The notes under the pieces were generated by a model that worked only from the letters and a program-made list of their open reading frames with translations, was not told the origin of the DNA and did not search any database. Made by a program: the position numbers and the translations under genes. Positions 50,501 through 58,589 of a stretch of 64,000 nucleotides of DNA are shown piece by piece (the first letter of the stretch is position 1; each line of letters opens with the position of its first letter). Source of the DNA: Corbicula japonica (lineage: Eukaryota > Mollusca > Bivalvia > Venerida > Cyrenidae); contig JAZAYU010000362.1 of the NCBI GenBank assembly GCA_038501625.1, forward strand, positions 1-64,000, in the 5' to 3' direction.

Positions 50501-51152
50501 ATATTCTTTATAGAGTTGTCCCAATTTGTCACTTGAATCAGTACAAATAAAATGCCATTCATTCACTTTAAACCTTTGTTAACAAAACACTTCAGTTGCG
50601 GTTGTGGTTATACCTGGGTACAACAGATTACAAGGCCCAGGTTATACACACAACCTTTAATTATAAAGGTTTTAAAAAGGTGTTCCTACATATAATACAA
50701 AATAAGTTATAGGACTTGAGCTTAACGAGCTAACTTCTGTGTGCATAATGGTAATTTATGTACATCAAGTAAGAATATCGAACAAAAACTACAGCAAACA
50801 GGTCATGGACCAACGTGCGACCTCGAAAATCCTCATGGCCAACCAACCATGCAGACATTTTTTCGCACCATGCATCAGCTGCACTCACCTGTGGGCGACC
50901 AACCACCGATTTTTCTGCAAGGGGTCGGTAGGATGGACCACTCGGAGTCAAACCTTGCGCCTGAGTTACGTACGACCACTGGATCTCTGGTTCTGTTTTG
51001 ATCTTTGTGTGGGTTGAATTGTATGGGGGCGAACTGAAAATACTTGGCAAGTTCATAATCTGTGCGGAATCGGTTGATTCCAATGGTTCTTGTTTGATCA
51101 CAGGCAAAGAGTATCGTCTATTAGTCACTGCACCACCTCGTCGCATTGTCAT
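35522..51152 (-). CDS. E2F: E2F1/2/3-type transcription factor (nine coding exons, complete)
   Basis: Binds TTTSSCGC sites with a DP partner to drive S-phase genes; pocket proteins repress it. Exons: 51152-50889, 41627-41525, 40818-40727, 39628-39504, 38668-38592, 37756-37657, 37149-37014, 36616-36427, 35736-35522, all in phase, giving 433 residues (human E2F1 is 437). Residues 89-96 AKRKLELD form the cyclin A-binding/basic motif. Residues ~125-195 are the winged-helix DNA-binding domain ([28 protein letters not shown]). Residues ~222-255 form the dimerisation coil. Residues ~256-313 are the marked box ([21 protein letters not shown]). Residues 408-426, [19 protein letters not shown], form the pocket-binding transactivation motif, closer to E2F1-3 than E2F4/5. 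The N-terminus has two SUMO-consensus sites (IKQE, IKTE; K20 and K52). The start chosen is MTMRRGG; the frame is open further upstream to 51272, without conserved features. Intron 6 is AT-AC, the others GT-AG. The 1/2/3 subtype is not resolved. Confidence 0.95.
36069..36252. repeat. MITE-A copy in the last E2F intron
   Basis: AAGCCAATGGGATTTGGCTG ... CAGGATCTACACTGTTTG ... GCTGATCTACATTGGTC. Directly abuts a MITE-B. Confidence 0.8.
36253..36371. repeat. MITE-B copy in the last E2F intron
   Basis: GGGCCTAAAATCATAAAACT ... GTTTTATGATCTTGAGCC. It sits at the end of the preceding MITE-A. Confidence 0.85.
36798..36865. repeat. MITE-A fragment in E2F intron 7
   Basis: One palindrome only: GACCAGTGTAGATCCAGTAA ... 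TCTGATCTGGACTACACTG. Confidence 0.8.
37150..37656 (-). other. AT-AC (U12-type) intron 6 of E2F
   Basis: The minus strand reads ...CTCTAG|ATATCCTTTACTG at the 5' end, an exact match to the U12 AT-AC donor ATATCCTTT. The 3' end reads TTTCCTTAACTGTCTTAC|GTTAGC: an exact U12 branch-point motif TTCCTTAAC with its adenosine about ten bases before the terminal AC. Splicing there joins AAC-TCT-AG and G-TTA-GCA to give [11 protein letters not shown], the conserved E2F sequence. Ordinary GT-AG sites nearby do not restore it. U12 introns are known in animal E2F genes. It is the only E2F intron with no MITE. Confidence 0.92.
37926..38200 (+). repeat. GTGTCCTCGG repeat, copy 2 (E2F intron 5)
   Basis: ACTATGTGTCCTCGGACATC ... 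GATAACTCTGGTAAAAATGG ... TATGCCTCCCACTTAGTTGG. Confidence 0.85.
38349..38556. repeat. MITE-A copy in E2F intron 5
   Basis: AACACTTTCCTCCATATATA ... GTGTAGATCTAGATCAGCCA ... GATGATCTGGATCTACAC. Confidence 0.85.
39137..39462. repeat. MITE-A copy split by a MITE-B (E2F intron 4)
   Basis: Left part 39137-39262 (TTTACTCCATTTTTTCAACT ... GATCAGGATCTACAATG) and right part 39404-39462 (CACATGCAATAAAACC ... TATGGAGTAAAGGATTGA). MITE-B is inserted between them. Confidence 0.85.
39263..39403. repeat. MITE-B, near-perfect hairpin nested in MITE-A
   Basis: TGAAGGTTATAAAGCTGAGA TTGGAAACCAGTCTC and its inverse. The arms are essentially identical to those at 33091-33232 and 63799-63936. Confidence 0.9.
39671..39903. 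repeat. MITE-A, full-length reference copy (E2F intron 3)
   Basis: TTAA at 39667-39670 and 39904-39907. Termini CCCTTTTCTCCAAATATACG and TGTGTATATGGAGGGAAGGG. Palindrome 1 spans about 39713-39765, palindrome 2 about 39810-39862, separated by TTGGTCTGAAATAACCTAAT. Confidence 0.95.
40116..40335. repeat. MITE-A copy (E2F intron 3)
   Basis: TTAA at 40112-40115. CCATTTCCTTCATAGACACA ... TATTTATGGAGGATCGGG. Confidence 0.9.
40839..41020. repeat. MITE-A copy (overlaps E2F intron 2)
   Basis: CCTTTACTCCAGGATATATG ... GTGTAAATCCAATCAGTCGG ... GTGTAGATCCTGATCAGATG. The right end is diverged. Confidence 0.8.
41295..41412. repeat. MITE-A relic (E2F intron 2)
   Basis: TAACCCTTTACTCCATATAC ... ATCCCATGGAGGAGAGAGTAAAG. 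The palindromes are largely lost. Confidence 0.65.
41692..41918. repeat. MITE-A copy, TTAA-flanked (E2F intron 1)
   Basis: TTAA at 41688-41691 and 41919-41922 around TCCTTTACTCTATGTATACA ... CACATGGAGTAAAGGA. Confidence 0.9.
41923..44065. other. E2F intron 1 interior, AT-rich
   Basis: No exon seen. Holds a 50-bp direct duplication (see 42221-42320). Confidence 0.5.
42221..42320. repeat. 50-bp tandem duplication
   Basis: AATCGTTTTCACAGTCAAAT followed by ATCAATACAAGAAC-like sequence and CCAATTAG, twice, at 42221 and 42271. Confidence 0.85.
44126..44405 (+). repeat. GTGTCCTCGG repeat, copy 3
   Basis: ACTGTGTCCTCGGGACACTG ... GATCATCTACACATCTTACT ... TATGCCTCCCACTTTGTGGG. Confidence 0.85.
44417..44925. 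mobile_element. ~509-bp MITE with ~20-bp inverted ends
   Basis: AATAATTCAGGCCTCCTAGC at the left is matched by GCTAGGAGGTCTGAATAATT at the right (one mismatch). The interior is rich in 'AAAGGTTTTAAAGG' words. Confidence 0.8.
45599..45721. repeat. MITE-A relic (E2F intron 1)
   Basis: GGTTAAACACTTTGCTCCAT ... AACCAGTGTAGATCCAGACC ... GAAGTAAACTAAAGGGTA. Confidence 0.7.
45725..46820. other. E2F intron 1 interior, no feature of note
   Basis: A 95-codon minus frame (46071-46358) has no recognisable domain and no splice support. A short MITE-A fragment (TGATCTGGATCTACACTGTT) lies at 46629-46648. Confidence 0.4.
46850..47006 (-). repeat. hAT-like terminus fragment
   Basis: The reverse complement begins CAGCGTTTTTTTTCCCCAAA and carries GATTGGGAATTTTTC, as at 48599-48941. 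Only one end is clear. Confidence 0.45.
47490..47572. repeat. pogo/Tigger-like terminus with internal 11-14-bp repeats
   Basis: The reverse complement begins TACAGTGGAGCTCCGCTATA and repeats 'CGCTATATCGCGA'. The partner terminus was not found. Confidence 0.4.
47761..47906. repeat. MITE-B copy with internal duplication
   Basis: CCCAAGGTTATGAAACTGAG ... CTCAGTTTTATAACCTT. The segment ACCAGTCTCAGATCTCAAAC is duplicated at 47789 and 47810. Confidence 0.85.
48599..48941. mobile_element. hAT-like MITE
   Basis: CAGGGCTTTTTTTCACC at the left and GAAAAAAAAGCGCTG at the right are inverted. The direct repeat AACAGCA occurs at both borders, overlapping the left terminus. The interior repeats 'ATTGGGAA'. 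Confidence 0.55.
49023..49573. mobile_element. ~550-bp MITE with ~17-bp inverted ends
   Basis: CCAGAGGTGTAGAATTCCAC at the left; the reverse complement of the right end is CCAGAGGTGTAGAAATTTTC. GGAGACC spans both borders and may be a target duplication. The interior contains repeated CACTCGACC / CGAGTG words near both ends. Confidence 0.7.
49600..50720. other. E2F intron 1, exon-proximal part
   Basis: AT-rich, with short unsupported open frames only. Confidence 0.4.
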
Positions 51153-51456
51153 CAACGATCCGATATATTTTTCCCAGATTTTTTTATTTAATTTCACCGG
51201 CCACGTAACAAAGGAAGTAACATATCCGAATCTATAGTCACCATGAAAAAAGTTAATTCTCACACAATCCAAACCGATTGCACAGAAACTAATACAAGAT
51301 TAACATCCAAGAATAATCCATTTATCGAAATGTACAAAAGTCGCCATGCATTTTTGTGTATCCATATTAGATGACATGGATTTTTATCTGACAGCCATCA
51401 TTCCATAGTTGTAATCTTCCATTCAATCATTAGACGATTGCAAAACAAAGCAAACC

Positions 51457-51489
51457 GCGCGAAAATTGTATTTCCCGCGGGTAAACGTC
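51457..51489. promoter_or_regulatory. paired E2F sites and CRE half-site upstream of the E2F gene
   Basis: GCGCGAAA (51457-51464, inverse TTTCGCGC) and TTTCCCGC (51471-51478) both match TTTSSCGC and lie about 305-330 bases upstream of the E2F start codon. The second runs into the palindrome CCCGCGGG, and ACGTCA follows at 51484-51489. Paired E2F sites in E2F promoters mediate autoregulation in vertebrates; the same role here is inferred. Confidence 0.6.
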
Positions 51490-51494
51490 ATCGC

Positions 51495-52265
51495 GAAGGG
51501 CCGAGTTTAAGCGTAAATAAAACATTACTAAATTTCTAACACTGTTTACTCATTATCTCGCATGTCCCTAAAGCTTCACTGGGGATACCTTATAAACATA
51601 AACAAGTAACACATATGTAAGTGAATATGTGTCCAGTTTTCATTACTGATAAATTAAATGACTTTCTTCAGCTGTTGTTTTAGATATGCTTTATCACGGA
51701 ATTTCATTCATTCGCAATAATGTAAACAAACCAGCGTACAACTCGGTAGGCGTAGAATCCTCGGGCCCGATACCCGTGTTCTATGCTGAAGTGACCTGAA
51801 ATAAAATAGCCTTATGTCTTTTTTTATAAGAATTATTGTATTATCGTACTAAATTCATAATGCCTATAGAATCTAGCTATTATTTTGCTTTTGAGTATGA
51901 TTTTTTTTTGTTATCAGGGATTGAATGATAGTTTGTTGCGTTCATACGGATCCATATGAATTTGGGTTTTTAAAAGCGTGTATAAACCGAAGTTTCACGA
52001 TTACTTTAAGCTCTGTACCAAAAGTTTTTTCTTATCCCCTTGAACGGAATAAATTATCCATCCAAAACTTAGGCCTACCATGTGGGTTATAATTTGGTTC
52101 ACTGAATGACTGAAATATATGTTCAATAAAGGAAATAAATTATGATCACCTGAACGCTTAGCTGATGGAATATAAATGCATATAGATGGTCAAACCGGGC
52201 TCTTTTAGAAAAAACTTGGTGCGTTCTGATGCTTTTCTCCATTTCTATTTGTTAATACCGATCTG
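51495..52265. other. E2F upstream region, no gene recognised
   Basis: AT-rich, with no coding sequence supported on either strand. Confidence 0.45.
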
Positions 52266-52270
52266 TCGTT

Positions 52271-52417
52271 CGTTCCTCCCAGTTATAGACCTAGGGCGGT
52301 ATTCATAAAGCTCCTTAGATTTTAAGTAAGGGAACTTCTTAACTAACATTTTTTTCTTAAGGGAGGATTTTCCTTAAAATGGCATCTAAAAAAAAATTCA
52401 TATAACTGGGAGGAACG
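52271..52417. mobile_element. 147-bp MITE with perfect 17-bp inverted ends
   Basis: CGTTCCTCCCAGTTATA (52271-52287) is exactly inverted at 52401-52417. The interior is T/A-rich with AAGGGA words. Confidence 0.8.
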
Positions 52418-52433
52418 ACCTGCTTCCTAGACG

Positions 52434-52703
52434 TCAAGTCCTATATTCACGCCATTTGTGAGGAATGTGTAAGGGCAATAATGTTTCTCGAACCTGCGAC
52501 CTCTGGAACGAGCGGGTCGATGCACAAACACATCTGTCGCTTTTCTCCACAATTATCGTCATCTTGCAGCACGGCGTAATGGGTCCGAATGGAACACCGT
52601 TAAAATGCAAAGCCCTTTCCCATCGTTTTTCTTCGTCCCCCACGAGTTGAATTTCAATAGTGTACATCACTGCATCTTCGGATCTTAAATTGGGAGGTTT
52701 CAA
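52434..52703 (-). other. 89-codon open frame overlapping a tRNA-like B-box
   Basis: The minus strand contains GGTCGCAGGTTCGAGAAAC (near 52485-52505), resembling a tRNA/SINE B box (GGTTCGANTCC). No convincing A box was found. The open frame may be coincidental sequence in a tRNA-derived SINE. Confidence 0.25.
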
Positions 52704-52931
52704 TATGTTTGATCATCTCCTGATTCACACTGTAACATGAACACTGTTATTTAATATTAATATTAATTTAATCATTGATTAAAACCAGCATAGGGGGCGC
52801 TGTAAACAGCTGTTGCTGCACAATGAATTGAACGGCAGGTGGGAGCGGAAACGCGTTGAACTCTGTTTACTGACTTAAACTCATGTTTTTATGTAAAATC
52901 AATTCGTTATCTTGTTATTGCTTTCTTTCAG

Positions 52932-53086
52932 AGCAACAATTGCGACTTTTGGAGCATAATCTGCAACATCTTTACCACAAACAGTCGATTAATCACCGCA
53001 ACAAGCAGACCTCAGCATCCCTGTATTCCCTGAGGGACAGGTGTCCCAACACGCGACAACTGAACCCAGGACAGGCTCTCTATTGA
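52932..53086 (+). other. possible terminal exon of an unknown gene
   Basis: After a good acceptor (TTGCTTTCTTTCAG|AGCAACAA) the frame reads QQLRLLEHNLQHLYHKQ, later SLYSLRDRCPNTRQLNPGQ, and stops at 53084-53086. Composition and acceptor look exon-like, but I could not find a matching upstream exon, so the gene is not established. Confidence 0.3.
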
Positions 53087-53099
53087 ATTCACACGCGTC

Positions 53100-54104
53100 C
53101 GTTTTAATCGTATTTCCCGCAGCTTCCTATTTTCAGCTTTGAAGTGGGTTAATTTATAATTTTAAGTTTCAACAGATGTGAGTAATTATGACTATGAGAT
53201 TCGACTCCTATAGGGAAATGCCGATGGATAGACAGAGGAAGCATTGTTCAGGCTTCGGGACGCTGGGCTCGGCGTTACAGAAAACAAGGGGCTTTGATAG
53301 TTTGTAATCAATAAATGAAACGGAGATACCAAGCATTAAAAATGTTTGTTAAAAGACTTCCAAATTGCTGTATTGATTGGGTTTTAAGATATTAATAACC
53401 AAGTTCAGATTTTATTAACATTAGGACAGGCTTTGATTCTGTAACACATAGTAAAAAGCTGGATAGCATACATTTCATTGACTTGATGTGTTGTTGACTT
53501 GTTGTTGTTGTGCTTTTTGTTCTGTCGCAAAATGCATTTATTTATCAGATTTGATTGGAAGGGGTTCGCATTGGGTATACAACCGAAAGTGAAGTGAAAT
53601 TGTTTTTTGAACATAGAAGTCAACAAAATAAATAAATAAAGTAGAACATTATCAATATAATAGTTTGAATATATAAAGTAGTTTATTTATACATTCCATA
53701 CCGAAACCTTAAACCAAGACAAGTCGTGTAACCACATTTTTATTGTATTTGGAAAACTATGCTATGGCAACAAATTTATAAATAAATTTGAAACCCGACG
53801 ACCCTTTATCGATTTTATCGGAGATTATATCGGGACATTGTTTATTTTCCCGCCAATATTCGTGACTAATAATGGAACCCACAGAGCTTTGTCACATTAT
53901 GAAAGCGTTCGGTGCGAAAAAATTCTTACTATGTCGCGTTATATTATTTCTTTGGCAATGTTCACGACACGCAACTTTTCATTCGATCATCGGAGAGCGT
54001 CGCAATAGAATTCACCGTGGCTACCCGTCGGCGGAAATGATAAAATATAATAATTCAGTCCTTCCGACACGTGTACAAATTCGACCCTGATCGAGAAGCA
54101 TATT
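53100..54104. other. intergenic, no gene recognised
   Basis: A 72-codon plus frame at 53872-54090 has no recognisable domain. Confidence 0.4.
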
Positions 54105-54112
54105 GTATTTAA

Positions 54113-54496
54113 TAGAGATGGCAACGGTTGCCCGAGTATCGAACGCTAAAACTACTAACCGAGTGCTCGGATTAAAAAAAAAATAAAGAAAAATGAAATC
54201 ATGATTTGTTATGCTCCAGAGTGTTTGATATATGATGTTGAAGAATTGACAAAGGTGCCGATAAAGAACAATGTGCGATACATTAAATCCCGCAAATTAA
54301 CGCTTTGACATTGTTGTGAGAAGTTACAAAATGTCAAATCAGGGTTCCATTTACTTGAAGATGAAAGATCACGAACGAAAACTCAAAATGCATTTAATTT
54401 CTTTCAAAGTCGGTAATATTCATTCGAGTACTCGATTAGAAGATTATCTGGGCACTCGAGTACCCGAGTACCTTTTATTATTCGTTGCCATCCCTA
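54113..54496. mobile_element. hAT-type MITE with 8-bp target duplication
   Basis: TAGAGATGGCAACGG at the left; the reverse complement of the right end is TAGGGATGGCAACGA. Flanked by GTATTTAA (54105-54112) and GTACTTAA (54497-54504), matching at 7 of 8 positions as expected for hAT. Repeated CGAGTACTCG-like words lie near the right end. Confidence 0.8.
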
Positions 54497-54712
54497 GTAC
54501 TTAAAGATTTGCTTAGTTCATTAGCATCGTCGGTGTTCAACATGTTATTTTTTATACCTGATGGAGTGTAGTGAACATGTACAAGTTTCACTTTCACTCC
54601 CCTTTTGCTTCTTGGAAACAAGGAAGTGTAACACATAATTATATAACACTAAACAGTATATAACGAGCATCCTTTTCTATAATGAAAAATACAAAGATAA
54701 CTGACATCTATG

Positions 54713-54808
54713 CCCAAGATCATAACATTGACCATTCGCCATTTCAGCCAATCAGAGGCTTGAGATTTGGGACTGGTTTCCTGATTAAGTTTCATGATCT
54801 TGTGTCCT
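54713..54808. repeat. MITE-B, one arm largely deleted
   Basis: GCCCAAGATCATAACATTGA, then CGCCATTTCAGCCAATCAGA ... AAGTTTCATGATCTTG. Confidence 0.75.
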
Positions 54809-54836
54809 AACACTCGTGCGAGACAACTTTAAATTC

Positions 54837-55030
54837 GTGACACCGCCGTCACCGAAGATCATGACACCGCCGTCACCGAAGATCATGACACCGCCGTCAC
54901 CGGAGATCGTGACACCGCCGTCACCGAAGATCGTGACACCGCCGTCACCGGAGTTCGTGACACTGCCGTCACCGGAGATCGTGACACCGCCGTCACCGGA
55001 GATCGTGACACCGCCGTCACATGAGATCGT
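54837..55030. repeat. 24-bp CpG-rich tandem repeat, about 8 copies
   Basis: Unit GACACCGCCGTCACCGAAGA TCAT/TCGT. It encodes repetitive TPPSPKI(V/M) on the plus strand and SGDGGVTI on the minus strand in open frames of 77 and 90 codons. No gene context supports translation. Confidence 0.95.
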
Positions 55031-55039
55031 ACTTAAGAC

Positions 55040-55744
55040 CTGTTCATAGATCTTCATAATAGTTCAAATATGGACGATATCAAGTTTTACAATCACGAGT
55101 CAAAGTTCGAAATGTTATTTGAATAGAATTATATTTTGAAATAAAATATTTTCGAGCATCATTTGCTACATTGTTTTAAGTGATACTATGATAAGTTGAT
55201 TGTTTGAGTGGGTGGAAGTCATGAAAAGAAAGTAAGCGACTCCTCAACCAGGCATAAAAGCGTGAAACGCCTTATACATTATCTGTCATATTATATCTTT
55301 TAAGTACAGGATGTTTTACAAGGCCATTCGAAAGGATCGTTAATCTTTTCACCACAGGATTTTTTTGTCAATTTGAAATTTAGCTGATTTGACAAACATG
55401 CAAATAACAGTTATTTTAAAATAACATCAAAACCGCAGATGATTGGATAACCGGTTTTGAAAAAAAACAACACTTGAGGTTGAATGATTCGAGTCCGTAA
55501 CAGTAGTCAATGGCGAGAATTTGTAAAAGAGCGAACATGTGCACCTTTATTGTATAATCAATGGATTTCCGTTCCCTAGCATGTCTATGACCGCGTAATT
55601 CTGGAGCCTGGATCTATTTATGACGCGGCAATCCAGCATAGATCGATTCATCCTCGTGCCAAAGTAACATTACTCAAGGAACGGCACATGGGTTCTGCAC
55701 CCTCCAGAAAAAACTGAAAGCTCCAACCAAATAATGATGCGCAT
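55040..55744. other. intergenic, no gene recognised
   Basis: AT-rich, with nothing recognised. Confidence 0.45.
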
Positions 55745-57020
55745 GATGTAGGAGGCTGTTACATAATATTACTGAGAAGGCTAACCCGCCAAACAGGTCA
55801 GACATACTGTGGTTACTGTCCTACATTACACATATGACTGAGTAGGCTAACTCGCCCAACAGGTAACACATACTGTCTCCAATTTCATATATGCCTGTGG
55901 ACAAAAGTCTTGTCCATTAGATATATTAGTGAGTAGTCTAACAGGTAAGATATACTGTACAGTATTATATTTATTAGTGAGTATGCAAACAGATAAGATA
56001 TACTGCCCTCCATAACATAAATTAGCGAGTAGTCAAACAGGTAAATATTACATATAATAGTGAGTAGTCTAACGGGAAAGATATACTGACCTACATTACA
56101 TATATTAGTGAGTAGTCTAACATGTAAGATATATTGCCCTACATTACATGAATAAGTGAGTAGTCAAACAGGTAAGATATACTGCACTACATTATACTTA
56201 TTAGTGAGTAGGCTAACAGGTAAGATATATTGCACTACATTATACTTTTTAGTGAGTAGGCTAACAGGTAAGATATAGTGCCCTCCATTACATACATTAG
56301 TGAGTACGCTAACAGGTAAGATATATTGCCCTCCATTACATACATTAGTGATTACGCTAACAGGTAAGATATATTGCCCTACATTACATAAATAAGTGAG
56401 TACGCTAACAGGTAAGATATACTGCACTACATTATACTTATTAGTGCGTAGGCTAACAGGTAAGATATATTGCCCTCCATTACATACATTAGTGAGTACG
56501 CTAACAGGTAAGATATATTGCCCTCCATTACATTTATTAGTGAGTACGCTAACAGGTAAGATATATTGCCCTCCATTACATACATTAGTGAGTACGCTAA
56601 CAGGTAAGATATATTTCCCTCGATTACATATAATAGTGAGTAGTCTAACAGGTAAGATTTACTGTCCTCCATTACATTTATTAGTGAGTACGCTAACAGG
56701 TAAGATATATTGCCCTCCATTACATACATTAGTGAGTACGCTAACAGGTAAGATATATTGCCCTACATTACATATAATAGTGAGTAGTCTTACAGGTAAG
56801 ATATACTGCCCTCCATTACATTTATTAGTGAGTACGCTAACAGGTAAGATATATTGCCCTCCATTGCATACATTAGTGAGTACGCCAACATGTAAGATAT
56901 ATTGCCCTCCATTACATACATTAGCGAGTACGCTAACAGGTAAGATATATTGTCCTCCGTTACATATAATAGTGAATACGCTAGCAGGTAAGATTTACTG
57001 TCCTCGATTAAATGTTAGGG
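55745..57020. repeat. ~48-bp satellite array, about 25 copies
   Basis: Consensus AACAGGTAAGATATATTGCC CTCCATTACATACATTAGTG AGTACGCT. Units are diverged to the left (55745-56150, some shortened) and homogeneous to the right. The unit is a multiple of three, giving a 224-codon plus frame (LTGKIYCPPLHTLVST repeated) and minus frames that I treat as by-products. Nearly every unit carries CAGGTAAGA, a consensus 5' splice site. A MITE terminus (TGGACAAAAGTCTTGTCC) interrupts it at 55902. Confidence 0.95.
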
Positions 57021-57024
57021 TTAG

Positions 57025-57555
57025 GGCTAAGAAACGACGATACGGCATAAAGACCATTCACATTTTCTGAAGTTCGGTATACACGCATGTTGGTTATACT
57101 AGGATGTAAGTCAAATGCTGTTCTCGATTGTAATATATGTTCGATAAGAAAAGACCACGAACTTGGGGCTCGATCACTCCAAAAACAAGTTTATTTTCCA
57201 ACTTTATTTCATTCTAGAAACAAAATTAGCACCACGTTGTGTTCGTGGATGTCATCTGTGCACGTGCGAAACTTTGCAAGGATACGAAGGCCCGTGTTTT
57301 CTTCGTGTCATATATTTTAAAGCAATAGCGGATTCAAATACAATCGTATTTTCGCGACATTTTGAACGACCACCTGGCAGTGGTTTTAATTATAATGTCT
57401 ATATGTTTTTCTTGAAATGTTTTTTTAAATAAGTAAACAAAACAAGTTAACCATCTTTTACTAGCAGATGTCGATTAACTTTGTGTAAATACACGCACAC
57501 AAACGAATACACAAACCACACAACACATGCGTTCTTTAATTTTACAGACGGCCGT
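57025..57555. other. intergenic, no gene recognised
   Basis: Open frames of up to 89 codons lack recognisable features. Confidence 0.4.
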
Positions 57556-57559
57556 GAGA

Positions 57560-58420
57560 TCGCAAAAAATGATTAAGATGTAGATGTCGCGGCGTCCTCA
57601 TAGCCACCAAGGCGTTGCTACGGAGCGCCAGTGGCGTTCTATCGCGTTCCCACGGAGTTTTTGTTGGCAAATATCTCCGCTTTTACGGCGCTAACAGTGC
57701 TTGCATCGAGCTTTCACGGCGCTCACACTGCGCTGACGGTATGTGGAAGACGTTCGTTTGCATTCATATCGCAGCTCAGTCATAATTATGCCGATGATAG
57801 TGACCGACAAGGTCTATTAAACAATTAACAGACCCTGTGACCATGCTGCAACCGTCTGTCCTAGTGCACAACCAAAGCCGAATCTTAAGCCTTCGACGCA
57901 TTTTGACCTTCCTCTGTCGTCGTCCAAGAAAGATATGCACAAATTCTGCTGCACCTGCGTTTACCTAGGTAAAAAGTAGTCAGTCTTGCTGGCGTACATC
58001 AGCCATGTTAAAATAGATGTTTATTTGCATATCTTAATTAGTCATTTATATTATTTTGTTCGTTTTTGTCTTGCAGAAGAAGCGCCTTGGGGCGCTGTAA
58101 ACGCCGTAAAAGCACTGTTGACACGCAGTGACATCTCAGATAAGGCCGTAAAACCTCCGTGCAAGCGCCAATGTAAGCCATAGCGTTTGCACTGCGACCT
58201 TACGAAGATCCCACTGCGCTCTTATCAGAACGCCGAGCACCGGCGTCTGGTCTGAGCATGCTAAAAGTGCGTCGCTCGACTGTCTATACGATATCATCGC
58301 ATCTGTGAGGACGCCACTGCGTTGCTGCGAAGATGCTTGCGATCGTACTACGCGCACCCCGGCGTTGGGCGCTGTGGGGTCGCTGTGAGAACGCGGTCCT
58401 TGTGTGACAGGGTCTTTAAT
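57560..58420. repeat. GC- and CpG-rich block with related short modules
   Basis: Variants of GCTTTTACGGCGCTAACAGT recur in both orientations (57679-57700; inverted at 58098-58120). TTAA plus AGACCCTGT is inverted at 57825-57839 and 58405-58419. Much richer in CG than its surroundings. Possibly a decayed transposon; no gene seen. Confidence 0.45.
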
Positions 58421-58516
58421 TCTAGACATTTCCGACAATGCAAAATAAGTTCTGCCTAACATTTCAATCTATGAGTGGTCACACAAACATTGCGCGCTTT
58501 GCACATGCGTAAAATA

Positions 58517-58583
58517 AATGGCGACTAGTTTCTATTTCAGCCAAACAGATGCTTGAGATTTGTGATTTTATAATCTTGAGCCT
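58517..58583. repeat. MITE-B fragment
   Basis: GGCGACTAGTTTCTATTTCA GCCAAACAGATGCTTGAGAT ... TTTTATAATCTTGAGCC: one arm only. Confidence 0.75.
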
Positions 58584-58589
58584 TTGTGT

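Noticed and set aside
51153..51272. Upstream extension of the E2F frame (MDCVRINFFHG...)
   Set aside because: No conserved E2F features; MTMRRGG at 51152 fits better. An alternative start is not excluded.
52434..52703. 89-codon minus frame as a gene
   Set aside because: No domain, and it overlaps a tRNA/SINE-like B box; kept only as a low-confidence feature.
54785..55057. Gly/Asp-rich minus frame and Pro-rich plus frame
   Set aside because: By-products of the 24-bp tandem repeat.
55745..57020. CRISPR array (regular ~48-bp repeats)
   Set aside because: The repeats are contiguous with no unique spacers, there are no cas genes, and the genome is eukaryotic.
56396..57070. 224-codon open frame with 16-residue repeats, looking like a repetitive protein gene
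   Set aside because: It is generated by the ~48-bp satellite, is open on both strands, and the left part of the same array breaks frame. There is no promoter, splice or stop context.
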